A stretch of 64,000 nt of DNA from JANMDN01 sp031376285 (GCA_031376285.1 JANMDN010000032.1:37761-101760), one strand, 5' to 3'; positions 25,949 through 35,827 are shown, numbered from the stretch's first letter. Notes: a model not told the origin generated them from the letters alone. Program-made: numbers and translations.

Positions 25949-28900
25949 CTAACCGTGGTCGAGCAGCTCGAGGTAGAGGGCTTGCGTCTCCGGCGCCGGG
26001 TCCGCGGCTCGGGTCTGGCGGAGAATCGACCGGCAGGAGTGGAACTGTCGAAGAGCGAGGGCGGTGTCACCGAGATGGGCGTGACACCGCATAAGGCCCC
26101 TGTGCCATGCCTCGTCTTGCGGATCGACCTCGACCAGTTGGGCGAAATGGGGCAGGGCCTCGTCCGGTCGACCAGCAGAGAGTAGGGCCTGGGCGAGTCG
26201 CCCTCGGATTTGCGCCAGTGCGTTCGCGCAGTCTCGCCGTATCGACTCGGCCCAGTCGGCATCAGGCCATTCAGAGAACGGTGGAGGCGCGTACTCAAGG
26301 AGCGCGGACGCGAGCACGTCTACGGTTCCTTCAAGTTCAGGCTTCGCTGATCCCCGACGTAAGAGATCAGCAATGTCCCAGGTGTCTTCCCTACCGAGAG
26401 CGAAGCGAAGACCGTGACCATCCTTGACAACGCGGTGCGGCCCGATCGCATCGGCGAGGTCAGCCATTGTCGCGGCGAGGGCTCGCTCCGCTGCGTCTGG
26501 CGTTCGCTCTGGCCACAGCCACCGGATGATGCGGTCCCGATGGACGGGAGCACGGGCGGCCAGGAGGGCAGCAAGGAGCTTGCGCGCATCGGGGTCTCGA
26601 AGATTGAGCGACCTGTCGGCCTGTTTGAGCTGGAGTGCGCCGAGGGAGTGGATAGCGAGCGGCAAGACGAAAGCCGGCTCGGCTCGCGGCGATGTTGCAC
26701 CCGTGGCTTTGGCTTCGGCTCCGGGCAGACTCCCGAGCATCTCGTTCGCGCGCTGAACGTACATCGGGGCCGCTGATGCCTCGAAGGTGCCAAGGGCGAC
26801 GCCTAGCTCGGCGTGGGCCGCGTCTTCGTCTCCTCGGGCTCGTTTAAGACGCGCGAGGTCGAGTCGGGTTGTCGCGGCGTCGAATGATGCGTCGATCGCT
26901 CCGAACTGGTCCAGCGCATCTCGGAGCAGCCGTTCGGCCTCGTCGGGCCGCCCGTCGACCTCGGCAATTCGACCCTCCGCACGTGTCCCTACTGCGACCG
27001 CCCATGGATACCCAACGTTCCGGCTCACCTCAAGGCTCTCCGAGGCGCAGGCGCGGGCCGCCTCCCGCTGTCCGGACCACAGGTACGCGTCGGCGAGCCA
27101 GGTTCCGAACCAGCCGACCAGCCGCATGTAGCCGAACTCACGCAGCGACGTGATCGCCTGCTCAAGGTGCGACACCGCGGCCAGAAAGTCTCCGTTCTCA
27201 CGGTAGGCAAACCCAAGCCACCCGGTGCTATAGGCGCTATTTAGGGGGTCCGGTGACTGTTGAAGGCTCCTCAGGCAGTGGAGGATCCCGGCCGGTGCGT
27301 CGCCGCGGGTCGCCTCAATCCACCCGAGGTTCCACTCGCTGTAGCTCTGCAGGCGCGGATCTTGGCGCTCGACCCCGATCCTGTTCATCCGCCGACAGTC
27401 GCTCAACGCCTGCTCGAACTCGCCGCGGTTGTAGTGACAGAGCCCCTTCCAAGACGAAGCGTGCCCGAGCCACCACCACCACTCCTCAGACTCGTCAAGT
27501 AGCTCCACCGCTCGACATCCGTGCTCAACACCTTGCGCGTACCTGCACAACCAAAAGTCCTCGCGCGTGAGGACGTAGTAGGCCCGCCCGGCGGTGAACG
27601 CGTCGCCAAGCTCGTCGGCGATCGCGATCGCCCGGGACGCATGGTCGTGAGCCGCGCCGCTATTACCGAGATGCGTGTGGAAGTACGCCAGCCAAAACTG
27701 GTGCTCGGCGACGAGCCCCCGCTGATCTGCTTGAGGCTCTGCGAGCGGCGACTGAAGGCGATCGAGACCGTCGCGGAAACGGCCAAGGAGGTACGACGTG
27801 AAGGCCAACCGGAACACGAGGTTGGGCGCGTCCTGTCGCAGGTCCGCATCGCCGGACTCCTCGACGTGTCGCAAGGCCAGCTCAAGCAGCTCAGCGGCGC
27901 TCTCGTTTGAGTATGCCTGCAGGGCACGTTCAGCCCCGAGGGCGAGGTACTTCACCGCGGCGGAGTGCTCGCCAGCGCGGGAGAAGTGGTAGCCGAGCTG
28001 TCCATAGACCTCCTCCGGGTGATCGGCCCGGATTCGTTCGAGTGCCTCGCCGGCTGCCCCGTGGAGTTCCCGGCGCCTGCTCGCGAGGAGACCCGAGTAC
28101 GCGACATCGTGTGTTAGGGCGTGGCGAAACAGCAGCGTGGGTGGCTCGCGGCCCTGCTCCTCGAAAAGGAACTCTTTGCGCCGCAACTCGTCAAGCAGCG
28201 TCGCGAGCTTGCCTTCGCCGTTCCAGATCTCGGCGAGCAGCTCACGTGGGAACTCGCGGCCGAGAACCGACGCTGTCCGTAGAAGACCGCGCGCAGGGTC
28301 ATCAAGCTGGTTGATGCGGGCCGCGAGCACGTCATGGACGGTTGCCGGTACCGCGCCCTCTTCCACCGCCCCGCCGGCCAGGCCGTATCCAAGCTCCTCC
28401 AGGAAAAATGGGTTGCCATCAGCTCGTACGACGACCGCGTCGAGGAGTTCCTCCGCGATGGCGCGCTCCCCGACAATCGATCCAACGAGTTCACGGCTGG
28501 CAACAGCATTCAGGGGTGGGAGGGCCAGCTGGGTCGCGTAGGAGACGTCCATCCATGGGGCCCGATAACCGGGGCGATACGTACAGAGCAACAGTGCACG
28601 TCGGCCGGGAAGGCTTTCCACGAGCCGTGCGATGACGTCCTGGCTGATCGGATCCACCCAGTGGAGGTCTTCGATGAGGAAGATGGTCGGTGCCTCGGCA
28701 GCCTCTGCGACAAAGAGCGCGACAATGCTCTCGAACGTGCCCTCGCGGATCGCCTCGGGTGACCGATCCCGGAGGACGTCGTCTGCGTCTCGCGCACCGA
28801 GCACGTTCGCGAGGTATGCGGCGTGGTCTGACGAGTCAAGACCCAAACCCGCAAGGCGGCGATGCACGGAGTCGATGACGCCGCCATCGCGCACTGACGC

Positions 28901-29833
28901 CGTCGGTGCTACCTGGGCGCGCAGCAGGTCGACTATTGGCACAAACGGCGTCCCGCTCGCGTACGAAAGGCAACGGCCTTCCCGCAGCCGAACGCCGCGC
29001 GCGCTGGTCGCAAGGAACTCCGCAACGAGCCTCGACTTGCCCATCCCCGCTTCGGCGGCAAGGCCGATGACCTGCCCGCGCCCCGACTGGGCCTCATCAA
29101 GTAACTCGCCGAGGGTCGTCAGCTGCCGCTGCCTGCCGACGAAGCGCGTGACCCGGAGATCAGGTCGGTCGAGCCGAGAAACGCGCTTACCTTCACCCTC
29201 CACGATGAACACCGCCACCCCGCGTTCGACATCGGATCCTGCAAAGTCCACTCCCCGGCAGGCGACGTATCCGGCTACAACGTGCTCGGTTGCCTCATCT
29301 ACCAGGATCTCGCCACCGGACGCCAGCGAGGCAAGTTCGCTCGCAACCTCCACAGGGCGTCCGAGGACCGAGACGACCCGACCCCCCGCGAGCGCAACGA
29401 CCGCTTCGCCGGTCGACACTCCGATACGGATGACGGCCAGAAGATCGGCAGGCCGCCCGGTGGCGAGGGCGTCCCGCAGCGCCATGGCGGCCAACGCGGC
29501 GCGGCGACAATGATCCTCATGGGCGACGGGGACACCGAAGAGCGCAAGGAAATGCGCTCCGGCTTGCTCAGCGATCACTCCACCGAATCGACCCACCTCA
29601 GAGCGAACAAGGTCAAGGAAACGCGACGCCTCCTCGTGAGCGTCCTCGTCGGAATGAGCAATCGTGGGGAGGGTCCAGGAACATGCGACGGCGGTGAGGT
29701 GTCTGCGCTCTCCATCAACGTCGTCGCTGGTGCCGAGCTTCGCACCGCACCCGTGACAGAAGCGCTGATCGGCAACGACCAGGATCGCGCAATCCGGACA
29801 TCTCGGCTCCTTCAAGCTGACACGCGTCACCAT
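25949..29833 (-). CDS. Cyclase-like/STAND ATPase/TPR/BTAD regulator (1294 aa)
   Basis: Domains in order: an N-terminal zinc ribbon (CPDCAILVV with FCHGCGAKL), a class III nucleotide-cyclase-like domain (~40-215), a STAND/AAA ATPase (~230-560; Walker A GLAAEAGMGKSRLV, Walker B PTIFLIEDLHWVDP), a long array of TPR-like helical repeats (~600-1070), and a C-terminal SARP-like winged helix plus BTAD (LNLRDPDARKLLAALLAAR onward). The cyclase domain has ERRHLTAVACSW where active enzymes have an Asp in the first strand, and EQAGAHFLALFG where the second metal-binding Asp is expected, so it is probably not catalytic. The architecture resembles large AfsR/LuxR-type STAND transcription regulators. Its target may be the neighbouring aminotransferase or conjugation genes. 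Confidence 0.86.
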   Translation of the reverse strand: MVTRVSLKEPRCPDCAILVVADQRFCHGCGAKLGTSDDVDGERRHLTAVACSWTLPTIAHSDEDAHEEASRFLDLVRSEVGRFGGVIAEQAGAHFLALFGVPVAHEDHCRRAALAAMALRDALATGRPADLLAVIRIGVSTGEAVVALAGGRVVSVLGRPVEVASELASLASGGEILVDEATEHVVAGYVACRGVDFAGSDVERGVAVFIVEGEGKRVSRLDRPDLRVTRFVGRQRQLTTLGELLDEAQSGRGQVIGLAAEAGMGKSRLVAEFLATSARGVRLREGRCLSYASGTPFVPIVDLLRAQVAPTASVRDGGVIDSVHRRLAGLGLDSSDHAAYLANVLGARDADDVLRDRSPEAIREGTFESIVALFVAEAAEAPTIFLIEDLHWVDPISQDVIARLVESLPGRRALLLCTYRPGYRAPWMDVSYATQLALPPLNAVASRELVGSIVGERAIAEELLDAVVVRADGNPFFLEELGYGLAGGAVEEGAVPATVHDVLAARINQLDDPARGLLRTASVLGREFPRELLAEIWNGEGKLATLLDELRRKEFLFEEQGREPPTLLFRHALTHDVAYSGLLASRRRELHGAAGEALERIRADHPEEVYGQLGYHFSRAGEHSAAVKYLALGAERALQAYSNESAAELLELALRHVEESGDADLRQDAPNLVFRLAFTSYLLGRFRDGLDRLQSPLAEPQADQRGLVAEHQFWLAYFHTHLGNSGAAHDHASRAIAIADELGDAFTAGRAYYVLTREDFWLCRYAQGVEHGCRAVELLDESEEWWWWLGHASSWKGLCHYNRGEFEQALSDCRRMNRIGVERQDPRLQSYSEWNLGWIEATRGDAPAGILHCLRSLQQSPDPLNSAYSTGWLGFAYRENGDFLAAVSHLEQAITSLREFGYMRLVGWFGTWLADAYLWSGQREAARACASESLEVSRNVGYPWAVAVGTRAEGRIAEVDGRPDEAERLLRDALDQFGAIDASFDAATTRLDLARLKRARGDEDAAHAELGVALGTFEASAAPMYVQRANEMLGSLPGAEAKATGATSPRAEPAFVLPLAIHSLGALQLKQADRSLNLRDPDARKLLAALLAARAPVHRDRIIRWLWPERTPDAAERALAATMADLADAIGPHRVVKDGHGLRFALGREDTWDIADLLRRGSAKPELEGTVDVLASALLEYAPPPFSEWPDADWAESIRRDCANALAQIRGRLAQALLSAGRPDEALPHFAQLVEVDPQDEAWHRGLMRCHAHLGDTALALRQFHSCRSILRQTRAADPAPETQALYLELLDHG

Positions 29834-29886
29834 GGTGGGTCAAGACTATGGGCAAAGCCCTACGGGCATGTAAACGCCGGCTGGGC

Positions 29887-31341
29887 CTAGTGCAAACCCC
29901 GGCAGAGTGAAAGGGTGAAAGTGAAGGCCTCGGCTTGGCGACCGTAGAGCCTTCGTAGTTCGAGCCGCGCAAGCTGCGCCGCCTGCTCGATCTCACCACA
30001 CGCCCCGTCGAGTGCTTCCAGATCAGGCGCGGACACAGTCACGTAGCCGCTGAAGCGAACCTCAGCATGGCCGGAGGCGAGTTCTTCCTCCCGACCGACG
30101 ATCGCTTCCTGTTGGCGTCGGCGCCGGGCTGTGGCGAGGAAGCCTGCGCGTTGGCGGAGTTCTTCGTCGGCGGCGTCTTGTGTGCGGGAGGACTCCACCT
30201 CGCGGGCCGCGCGGGCCGGGTCGACCGGTGACATGACGAGGCTCACCGTCCTGGTCACCTGGGTCTGCAGGACCAGCGGTGCCATCCAGTCGGGGCCGAC
30301 GTCCATTCGTGGCCACTCCGCGATCCAGTACGTCGCGTGGACGGCGCTGTCGGTGCGGTAGGTGCTCCAGTCCTCCTGCGCGGCAAACGGCCAGGCGTTT
30401 CGCGGTGCAGTGCCTTTCCGGCCTTCCTCGCCGGCACCGATGAGGGAAAGGCCCGAGCGAGCGCCTGGGTCGAACGCTGTCCGAATCGCTCGGGCGAGCA
30501 TCCTCGGGGTAAGGACACCGTCGACCCGAACGTCCGCGTTTCGAAGTTGGTCTTCGAGTGCTTGCAGTTCCCGAAGGAGCACTTGGCATGCGCCAGCGTC
30601 GCCGCCTCCGGCTTGCCGAATGTGGCGATGGCAGCGGCGAGGGTCGAGACGCACCGCGAGAAGCACCTCGTGCTGCTGGGTAACCGGCGCCGCCTCGTCG
30701 ACCAGCTCCAGGTAGCTCCGTACTGACGGCGCGCTGAGCGGGAGTTCGAGTGCTTCCTGGAGGTAGCGGCCGAGGGCGTCCTGGTCGTCGGGGACTGCTC
30801 GCTCGACCCACTGCACGACCGAGATCGGGCTTCCGGAGCGTGCGAGACCGGACAGAACCGATCCCCACCCCGCGAGGCGCCTCGTCTTTTCCGTGTTGTC
30901 GAGAAGGGCAAACGATCGGCCGCGCAAAGCCAGGACGGCAACGTATCCGGCGCGGCCGTCGCGGATGACGCCGAAGTGTTCTTCGGCGATCGGGGCCTCC
31001 AAGAGCGTGAGGCCGCGCAAGGCGTGCGGAACGCTGAGCCCTCCGGTGAGCGGCGTCTCGGACAGGAAGCGGTGTCGACCGCGGAGGCGGCGAACAAGAA
31101 ATCGCGTGGTGACGGGGAGCCATTCGACGATTGTCTGTCCGCGAAACGGCCAGAGCCCGGCGAACGCCGCTGCGGTGGCGATCGCGACTGCGGTGAGGAT
31201 GCCGGGTACCGTTGGGCTCGACCGCAGCACGACCAGGCCCGTGAGGAGGCCACCGGCGATCGCGGCGAGTTGGTCGACGCGAAGGCCCATCACCAGGCCG
31301 CGCCGGTCGAGCGGTCCGAACCGGAAGCGTCCCTCGCTCAT
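29887..31341 (-). CDS. SCO6880-family conjugation protein (484 aa)
   Basis: A membrane-associated component of actinobacterial type IV systems, combining a PrgI-like membrane part with a VirB4-like N-terminal domain. The start MSEGRFRFGPLDRRG at 31341 (GGGGAG upstream) overlaps the TrbL-like gene by ATGA and matches MSDVGRRYRFGPLERRG of the second module. Two membrane helices follow (LAAIAGGLLTGLVVL, VAIATAAAFAGLWPF), then a large soluble part with AGWGSVLSGLARSGSP, VVQWVERAVP, TYRTDSAVHATYWIAEWPR and the ending AEAFTFTLSLCRGL, all shared with the protein at 61276-62769. It probably works with the VirB4-like ATPase. Confidence 0.9.
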   Translation of the reverse strand: MSEGRFRFGPLDRRGLVMGLRVDQLAAIAGGLLTGLVVLRSSPTVPGILTAVAIATAAAFAGLWPFRGQTIVEWLPVTTRFLVRRLRGRHRFLSETPLTGGLSVPHALRGLTLLEAPIAEEHFGVIRDGRAGYVAVLALRGRSFALLDNTEKTRRLAGWGSVLSGLARSGSPISVVQWVERAVPDDQDALGRYLQEALELPLSAPSVRSYLELVDEAAPVTQQHEVLLAVRLDPRRCHRHIRQAGGGDAGACQVLLRELQALEDQLRNADVRVDGVLTPRMLARAIRTAFDPGARSGLSLIGAGEEGRKGTAPRNAWPFAAQEDWSTYRTDSAVHATYWIAEWPRMDVGPDWMAPLVLQTQVTRTVSLVMSPVDPARAAREVESSRTQDAADEELRQRAGFLATARRRRQQEAIVGREEELASGHAEVRFSGYVTVSAPDLEALDGACGEIEQAAQLARLELRRLYGRQAEAFTFTLSLCRGLH

Positions 31342-32579
31342 CGACGCTCCCCGGCCGGCGGCGTCTCGGGGCCCTGACCTCGCGATCTGCGTCCGCCAGC
31401 ACCCGCGGCGAGGTAGGCGGCGACCCCCATCGGGCCGGGCACTCCCATGAACCGTGCGGAGGTCATCGCCTCCCCCAGGCCTCCACCTCCACCGATACCT
31501 CCCGGTCCCCGGGCCTGCATGAGCGAACCGGCCAGCACTGCGCCGCCGCCAAGTGCCGCGATCGACCCAAGTCCGCGCTGGGCGCGACCATCCATGTGCG
31601 ACACCGCAGCGGCCTCTGCTACCGGGATCAGCCGCAGGAGCGCAAACGGTGACATCGCCGCGAGGAAGAGGAGCACCCCGCCGGTGAGCAGGGAGTTGAA
31701 GCCTCCGTCGGTGAAGCCCTGGCTGACCAGGCTCACCCCGAGGGCGAGCGTCGCGGCGATCACGAGCTTGGACAGGATCAGCGCCGCGAGGGTGTGCACC
31801 AGTCGCCTGCACCAGTGCGCCGTCGCCGGCCACACAAGCGCAGCGAGCACCAACGGAAGAAAGAGCAGGCACGCATAGATCGCCGCCGCCCGAAGGAGCA
31901 GCTCCGCCCACAGCACGAGCGCCGCAAACGCCACGAGCGCTGCGACAAGGAAGAACACAAACAGTGGCACCCCGCCAGCTGCGCCAGCTGCGAGGACGCC
32001 GCCGAGCTGCGCGAGTGCCTGGCCGACGTCACCACCCGAGCCCCCCGCGGCGGCGGCGCTCATCCAGTCGGTCAGGCGAACCGCGGTCCGAGTCAGCTCG
32101 ACGCCCGCGACCATCACGAGCAGCGCAAGAGGCAGGTACCCGCACACCGACCGGAGGATCTGCCCGGTGTCTTGGCGGATCACTCCCTGGATCACCGACG
32201 CCAGGAGCAGCGGCAGCGCGAGGGCAAGTGCCAGGCCACCCATCAGCCGGTAGCGCTCAACAAACGTCGGATCGGCGACATCGACGGCGACGGTCTCGGA
32301 GATGAACTCCCCGAGCTTGCCGACAAGCCACGCCGCGCCGTCCCCGACCCACGCGGCGATCGCGCCGAACACCTGCGAGAACGTCCAACCCGCGACGCCG
32401 CCGACGGCGCTCCCCACGGCGTCACCGACCTTGCCGACCGCATCACAGGTCAATCCGACGACAGGCGTGTCGCAGAAGCCATGGGAGGTCTTGACGCCAG
32501 GAACAGCGGCCCGCGCGGGCGCTGCCGCCCAGAGCACGGGGAGCGCAGCGAGGGCGACGCTAGCGAGCGTCGGGCGCAT
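31338..32579 (-). CDS. TrbL/VirB6-like conjugal channel membrane protein (413 aa)
   Basis: A signal peptide (VALAALPVLWAAAPARA) is followed by a Cys-containing periplasmic-type stretch (HGFCDTPVVGLTCDAVGK) and at least six long membrane helices, for example LALALALPLLLASVIQGVI, LPLALLVMVAGVELTRT and VFFLVAALVAFAALVLWAE, then a Gly/Pro-rich C-terminal tail. This is the topology of TrbL/VirB6 inner-membrane channel proteins. The ATG at 32579 lies 20 bases inside the preceding gene, and its 3' end overlaps the SCO6880 gene. The counterpart is at 59636-61279, which has a much longer Gly/Ser/Pro tail. Confidence 0.85.
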   Translation of the reverse strand: MRPTLASVALAALPVLWAAAPARAAVPGVKTSHGFCDTPVVGLTCDAVGKVGDAVGSAVGGVAGWTFSQVFGAIAAWVGDGAAWLVGKLGEFISETVAVDVADPTFVERYRLMGGLALALALPLLLASVIQGVIRQDTGQILRSVCGYLPLALLVMVAGVELTRTAVRLTDWMSAAAAGGSGGDVGQALAQLGGVLAAGAAGGVPLFVFFLVAALVAFAALVLWAELLLRAAAIYACLLFLPLVLAALVWPATAHWCRRLVHTLAALILSKLVIAATLALGVSLVSQGFTDGGFNSLLTGGVLLFLAAMSPFALLRLIPVAEAAAVSHMDGRAQRGLGSIAALGGGAVLAGSLMQARGPGGIGGGGGLGEAMTSARFMGVPGPMGVAAYLAAGAGGRRSRGQGPETPPAGERR

Positions 32580-33273
32580 ATCGAAAGCCCCGGAGATCTG
32601 AGGTCGCAAGGAGAAGTGCGGATGACTCGCCCGGCGACGCCACTCCAGGTAGCGACGGCGTCGGGCCGGGTGATTGCTCCCAATCCGCGAGCCGCCAACC
32701 CCCCTCCCAACGAAGGCGAAGCGTCGTTGTTCCCCAGACTTGCGAGACACCCTGACCACCGCCACGCCCCACCACCGAAGCGGTCCACAGCCGTACGGCC
32801 GCCTCGTCTCGGGAGAAGCGGTCGACCGCGTAGCCGACCAGAGCGGAGCGGTAGATCACCGGCTCGCCGAGGCGGCCAGCCTTCATCAGCCCAAGGCGCG
32901 ACTCAAGAAAGCCCGCGGTCTGAGCCGCACCCCGGATCAACCGTCCCCGAGCCTCGGTCGCCGCGATCCGCCGGATCGCCGCCTGGTAGGAGGTAGGCTC
33001 GAGCACCAGCGGCCCGCCGAGCATCGCAGCGAAGTCCGCGGCCGCAGAAACCGCACCCGCTCGGGAGCGCGGATAGCCGCCGGGCCTGTCCGGGCGCGCC
33101 ACCCGGTTGGAGCCCAAAGGTGCCGTATCTGGAGCAGACACCGTCGCGCCGGTCTCGGCGACGCCACCCCGAACTGATCGTTGTTCGCCCGTCCGGGTGC
33201 CAACCCAAAGGCCGAGCCCAAACACAAAGGCCGTCGAGGCCACCAGGAGCGCTGACCGTCCACGAGAGGTCAC
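32560..33273 (-). CDS. TcpC-like conjugation protein, membrane-anchored (237 aa)
   Basis: One N-terminal membrane helix (ALLVASTAFVFGLGLWVG) precedes a Pro/Gly-rich linker and a globular domain of the TcpC/VirB8-like kind (RLGEPVIYRSALVGYAVDR, AAVRLWTASVVG, TTLRLRWEGGWRLADWEQ). The GTG start overlaps the pilin-like gene stop (GTGA). The protein at 58945-59649 has the same plan, including RSWRLDNFQNGPGLTP near its end against WRLADWEQSPGPTPS here. It likely forms part of the scaffold around the channel on the outer face of the membrane. Confidence 0.8.
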   Translation of the reverse strand: MTSRGRSALLVASTAFVFGLGLWVGTRTGEQRSVRGGVAETGATVSAPDTAPLGSNRVARPDRPGGYPRSRAGAVSAAADFAAMLGGPLVLEPTSYQAAIRRIAATEARGRLIRGAAQTAGFLESRLGLMKAGRLGEPVIYRSALVGYAVDRFSRDEAAVRLWTASVVGRGGGQGVSQVWGTTTLRLRWEGGWRLADWEQSPGPTPSLPGVASPGESSALLLATSDLRGFRYAPDAR

Positions 33274-33635
33274 TTGAACGCCCGGCCCTGGCTGGCGAAG
33301 AAGTTGATGATCGCCGGAGCCGCCCCCGTCACCAGAGCCGCGAGCGACGACACCATGACCGCCCGCTTGCCATGGTGCGTGTGCTGCCAGTTCTGCGTGT
33401 GCGATCCGAGCGCCCAGACGATCGCCCCGATGAACAGCCCAACAAGCGACGCGATGAGCGCCCAGGCGGCGATGCCATCAGTGAGGTTCTTGAGCACCTC
33501 TCCTCCGGGCAGCTTGCGCGCATCAGGCGTCGCCTGAACGTCACCCGGGGCGGCAGCCGCCGACGAGGCTCCGACCGCCAGCCCTGAGGCCGCATAGACC
33601 GCTGCCGCCCTGCTGACCCACAGCTTCCACTCCAC
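33270..33635 (-). CDS. Pilin-like/TrbC-VirB2-type small membrane protein (121 aa)
   Basis: An N-terminal signal-like segment (AAVYAASGLAVGASSAAAA) is followed by two membrane helices (about GIAAWALIASLVGLFIGAIV and AVMVSSLAALVTGAAPAIIN), separated by a short basic loop with HTQNWQHTHHGKR. This is the VirB2/TrbC layout. The GTG at 33635 has GGAGG six bases upstream. It is the first gene of the minus-strand conjugation module, so the promoter should lie within 33636-33782. Its counterpart at 58643 is shorter but has the same two helices and the loop HHASQGKS. Confidence 0.75.
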   Translation of the reverse strand: MEWKLWVSRAAAVYAASGLAVGASSAAAAPGDVQATPDARKLPGGEVLKNLTDGIAAWALIASLVGLFIGAIVWALGSHTQNWQHTHHGKRAVMVSSLAALVTGAAPAIINFFASQGRAFK

Positions 33636-33734
33636 GTCTACCTCCGACCGAGGGGCCTGGCTGGCCCGTCATCGACAGTAGGTCGGAGGGAGGGTTGATG
33701 ACCCCTCAGCAAAGTCCACCTGAGACCCCTGCGC

Positions 33735-33763
33735 CGGTTACGTCCCCTCCCGACCCCTGTCAA
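33735..33763 (-). promoter_or_regulatory. Possible promoter of the minus-strand conjugation module
   Basis: On the minus strand a perfect TTGACA (33758-33763) is followed after 17 bases by TAACCG (33735-33740), a weak -10. It lies 100 bases upstream of the first gene (GTG at 33635). The -35 is good but the -10 is poor, so this is tentative. Confidence 0.3.
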
Positions 33764-33782
33764 AGTGGTCGTCGGATTCCTC

Positions 33783-34586
33783 CTACGTGGTCTCTTCCTC
33801 GCTTTCGACGGCTGACGCGATCCGGCTGGTCAACGCTTGAAGGATAGGTTGAAGCCCTACCCAAAGAGGCGGGATGTCACCGATCTCGCTGAAGATTCCA
33901 ATGAAGCAAAGCGTGGCAAGCGCGAGCGGCGGCTGTGACAAGGCCGGGGCAACGATGCCTCCGTCCCGCAGCTGGAACGAGTCCGTCGATTCGTCGTACA
34001 CGAGGTAGGCCTCCGAGGAACCGAGGATCCCGGGGTGTGACAGAGCGCTCGCGGTCCGGTAGTACAAGTTGTAGGAATCGCCAATGTTCGTCTCTTGCGC
34101 CATCTGTTCAAACTTCGGCAGGAACGCTTGTTTCCCAGAGACCTTCGCCTCTGAGTTGGCTTTCTCGACGATGAACTTGTGTTGGTCTGCCGCGAGTTGC
34201 TGTTCCACGGTCAGAGGCCGGAGATCGGGACTGAAGCGGTTGATCTGATGACGGGCCTTGGCGTCAGATGCCACGAGGGCGGGTAGCCGGGACGCTCGAT
34301 CGGCGAGTACGAACTTGAGCTGGACGTAGTACTCGTACAGGTGGCGTGCGAGGCGCATCGCGTTCATTTGAGCCCCGCTGGAAACTTCTCGAAGCACTCC
34401 CGCGGCTAGCTCGCGGGCGGCGACTGCGACACCTACTTCGTACAATTGGCCCATTCCCTGGGCTGTCTCGATTGAGCCCGTGCCCGGCTGGGTTGCGGTC
34501 AGGGCGGCGGTGAGAAGGGCGACTAACTCGTCGGCGGGCAGGCCGTCCGCGGGCTTCGCAGCGGGATTCCTCTGCGTTCCAGACAT
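33783..34586 (-). CDS. DUF5677-like protein of unknown function (267 aa)
   Basis: A helical soluble protein. The central part has RLARHLYEYYVQLKFVLADR, then ARHQINRF, and later NLYYRTASALSHPGILGSSE. The spacing of an Arg-containing helix followed by a YxxxSxxxHP segment resembles DUF5677/HEPN-like proteins, some of which sit in toxin or defence loci, although the diagnostic HEPN R-x4-6-H pair is not certain here. The ATG at 34586 has no strong ribosome site. It sits upstream of, and codirectional with, the conjugation module but is separated by 150 bases, so it is probably its own transcript. Confidence 0.65.
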   Translation of the reverse strand: MSGTQRNPAAKPADGLPADELVALLTAALTATQPGTGSIETAQGMGQLYEVGVAVAARELAAGVLREVSSGAQMNAMRLARHLYEYYVQLKFVLADRASRLPALVASDAKARHQINRFSPDLRPLTVEQQLAADQHKFIVEKANSEAKVSGKQAFLPKFEQMAQETNIGDSYNLYYRTASALSHPGILGSSEAYLVYDESTDSFQLRDGGIVAPALSQPPLALATLCFIGIFSEIGDIPPLWVGLQPILQALTSRIASAVESEEETT

Positions 34587-35810
34587 ACGGGAACGAGGCT
34601 ACACCCGGGGCGTCGCCTCCGCGTTTGTGATCGCGTTCACCTTCGGGTGGGACATGGCGTAGATCGTGTGAGAGGCTCGCGCGATGCCGGACGATGACGA
34701 GACGCAGGAACGGTTTGCGGCCGACGGCGGCGACCCGCCCACTAAATCCGCTCCGGACGTGGGACGATCCGAGCCGGATGGAATAGCGACAACGTCGCGG
34801 CGCACGGGAAAGAGCTTGGAATTGGGAACAGGGTGGGTCTCGCGCTCTCTGATGGTCGTGACTACGCTTGCGGGCGCGCTCCCTGCCACCGGCTCGGCGG
34901 CGGTGATTCGGGGCCAGCTTTTCCAGGAAGCCGACCAATCGGCCACAAGCTGCGTCCTGAACGACGGCATCGGGGATGTTCCATTCGACCTGTCATCGGG
35001 ATCAAGCGGCTGCACGTGGCGGAAACGCGTGGTCGTGCCTGAGGCCATCAGGGCTGGCGTGCAGACGGTCCGGGCCGTCGTACGTACCGACGGCTATAGC
35101 GGCAGCTGGACCTCGGCAGTCATCAATCCGACCGGTGGCCCGGCGCTCGGGCAAGCGCCTGTGAGCCTTGTCGACGGTTCGTACAAGAGCGGTGAGGTGC
35201 CAATCGCGCAAGCTCTTGATGCAGCTGGATCCGTCAGCATTCTGCTGAGTGGCGGCACCTACGCGGGAACGTTCATCTCGTTTTGCAAAAAGTGGCCTGG
35301 AAGTGACCTACGAAGACTCGACGCCACCCCTCCTGGTCGGCTCCGCACCGCAGGTGTCAGGAGTGATCACCGTGGGCGGCAGAACGCCGTCGCTCTCGAT
35401 GATGATTCAGGACGACGGACCGCTTTCGGGCTTGAACATCGCGGCCATCGAATGGGGCGACGGGCAACGCGACCAGCTCACTGTCACGCCCACCGCATGG
35501 ATTCCCGCGGCGCCGGTCAAGGTAGACAGCGGCGGGCATATTTTCACGAGCCTGGGCAGCTTCACGCCTGCACTCGTGCTCACGGACCTTGCTGGCAACG
35601 CCACACGCACGTCCCTTGGAACGATCACGGTCAAAGCCGCGCCGAAGGCACCAAAGAGGATTTCGCCGGTCGCCATCTCAGGTGACCCGACCGTCGGAAG
35701 CACGCTGACCTGCTCGGCCACGTTCTCCGGGGATCCGACGACCATCTCCTACGGCTGGTTCCGCAATGATCGAAGCGTCAAGGTTGGCACTGACGCCGGA
35801 CTGACTCTTA

Positions 35811-35827
35811 GAGCGCCTAACAGAATG
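35811..35827 (+). repeat. Terminal inverted repeat of the IS5-type element
   Basis: GAGCGCCTAACAGAATG at the left end; the other end reads the same on the minus strand with T instead of C at position six. Confidence 0.85.

Noticed and set aside
25000..26298. 432-codon minus-strand frame over the aminotransferase
   Set aside because: It overlaps an aminotransferase with all catalytic motifs on the other strand and crosses into the regulator gene's end.
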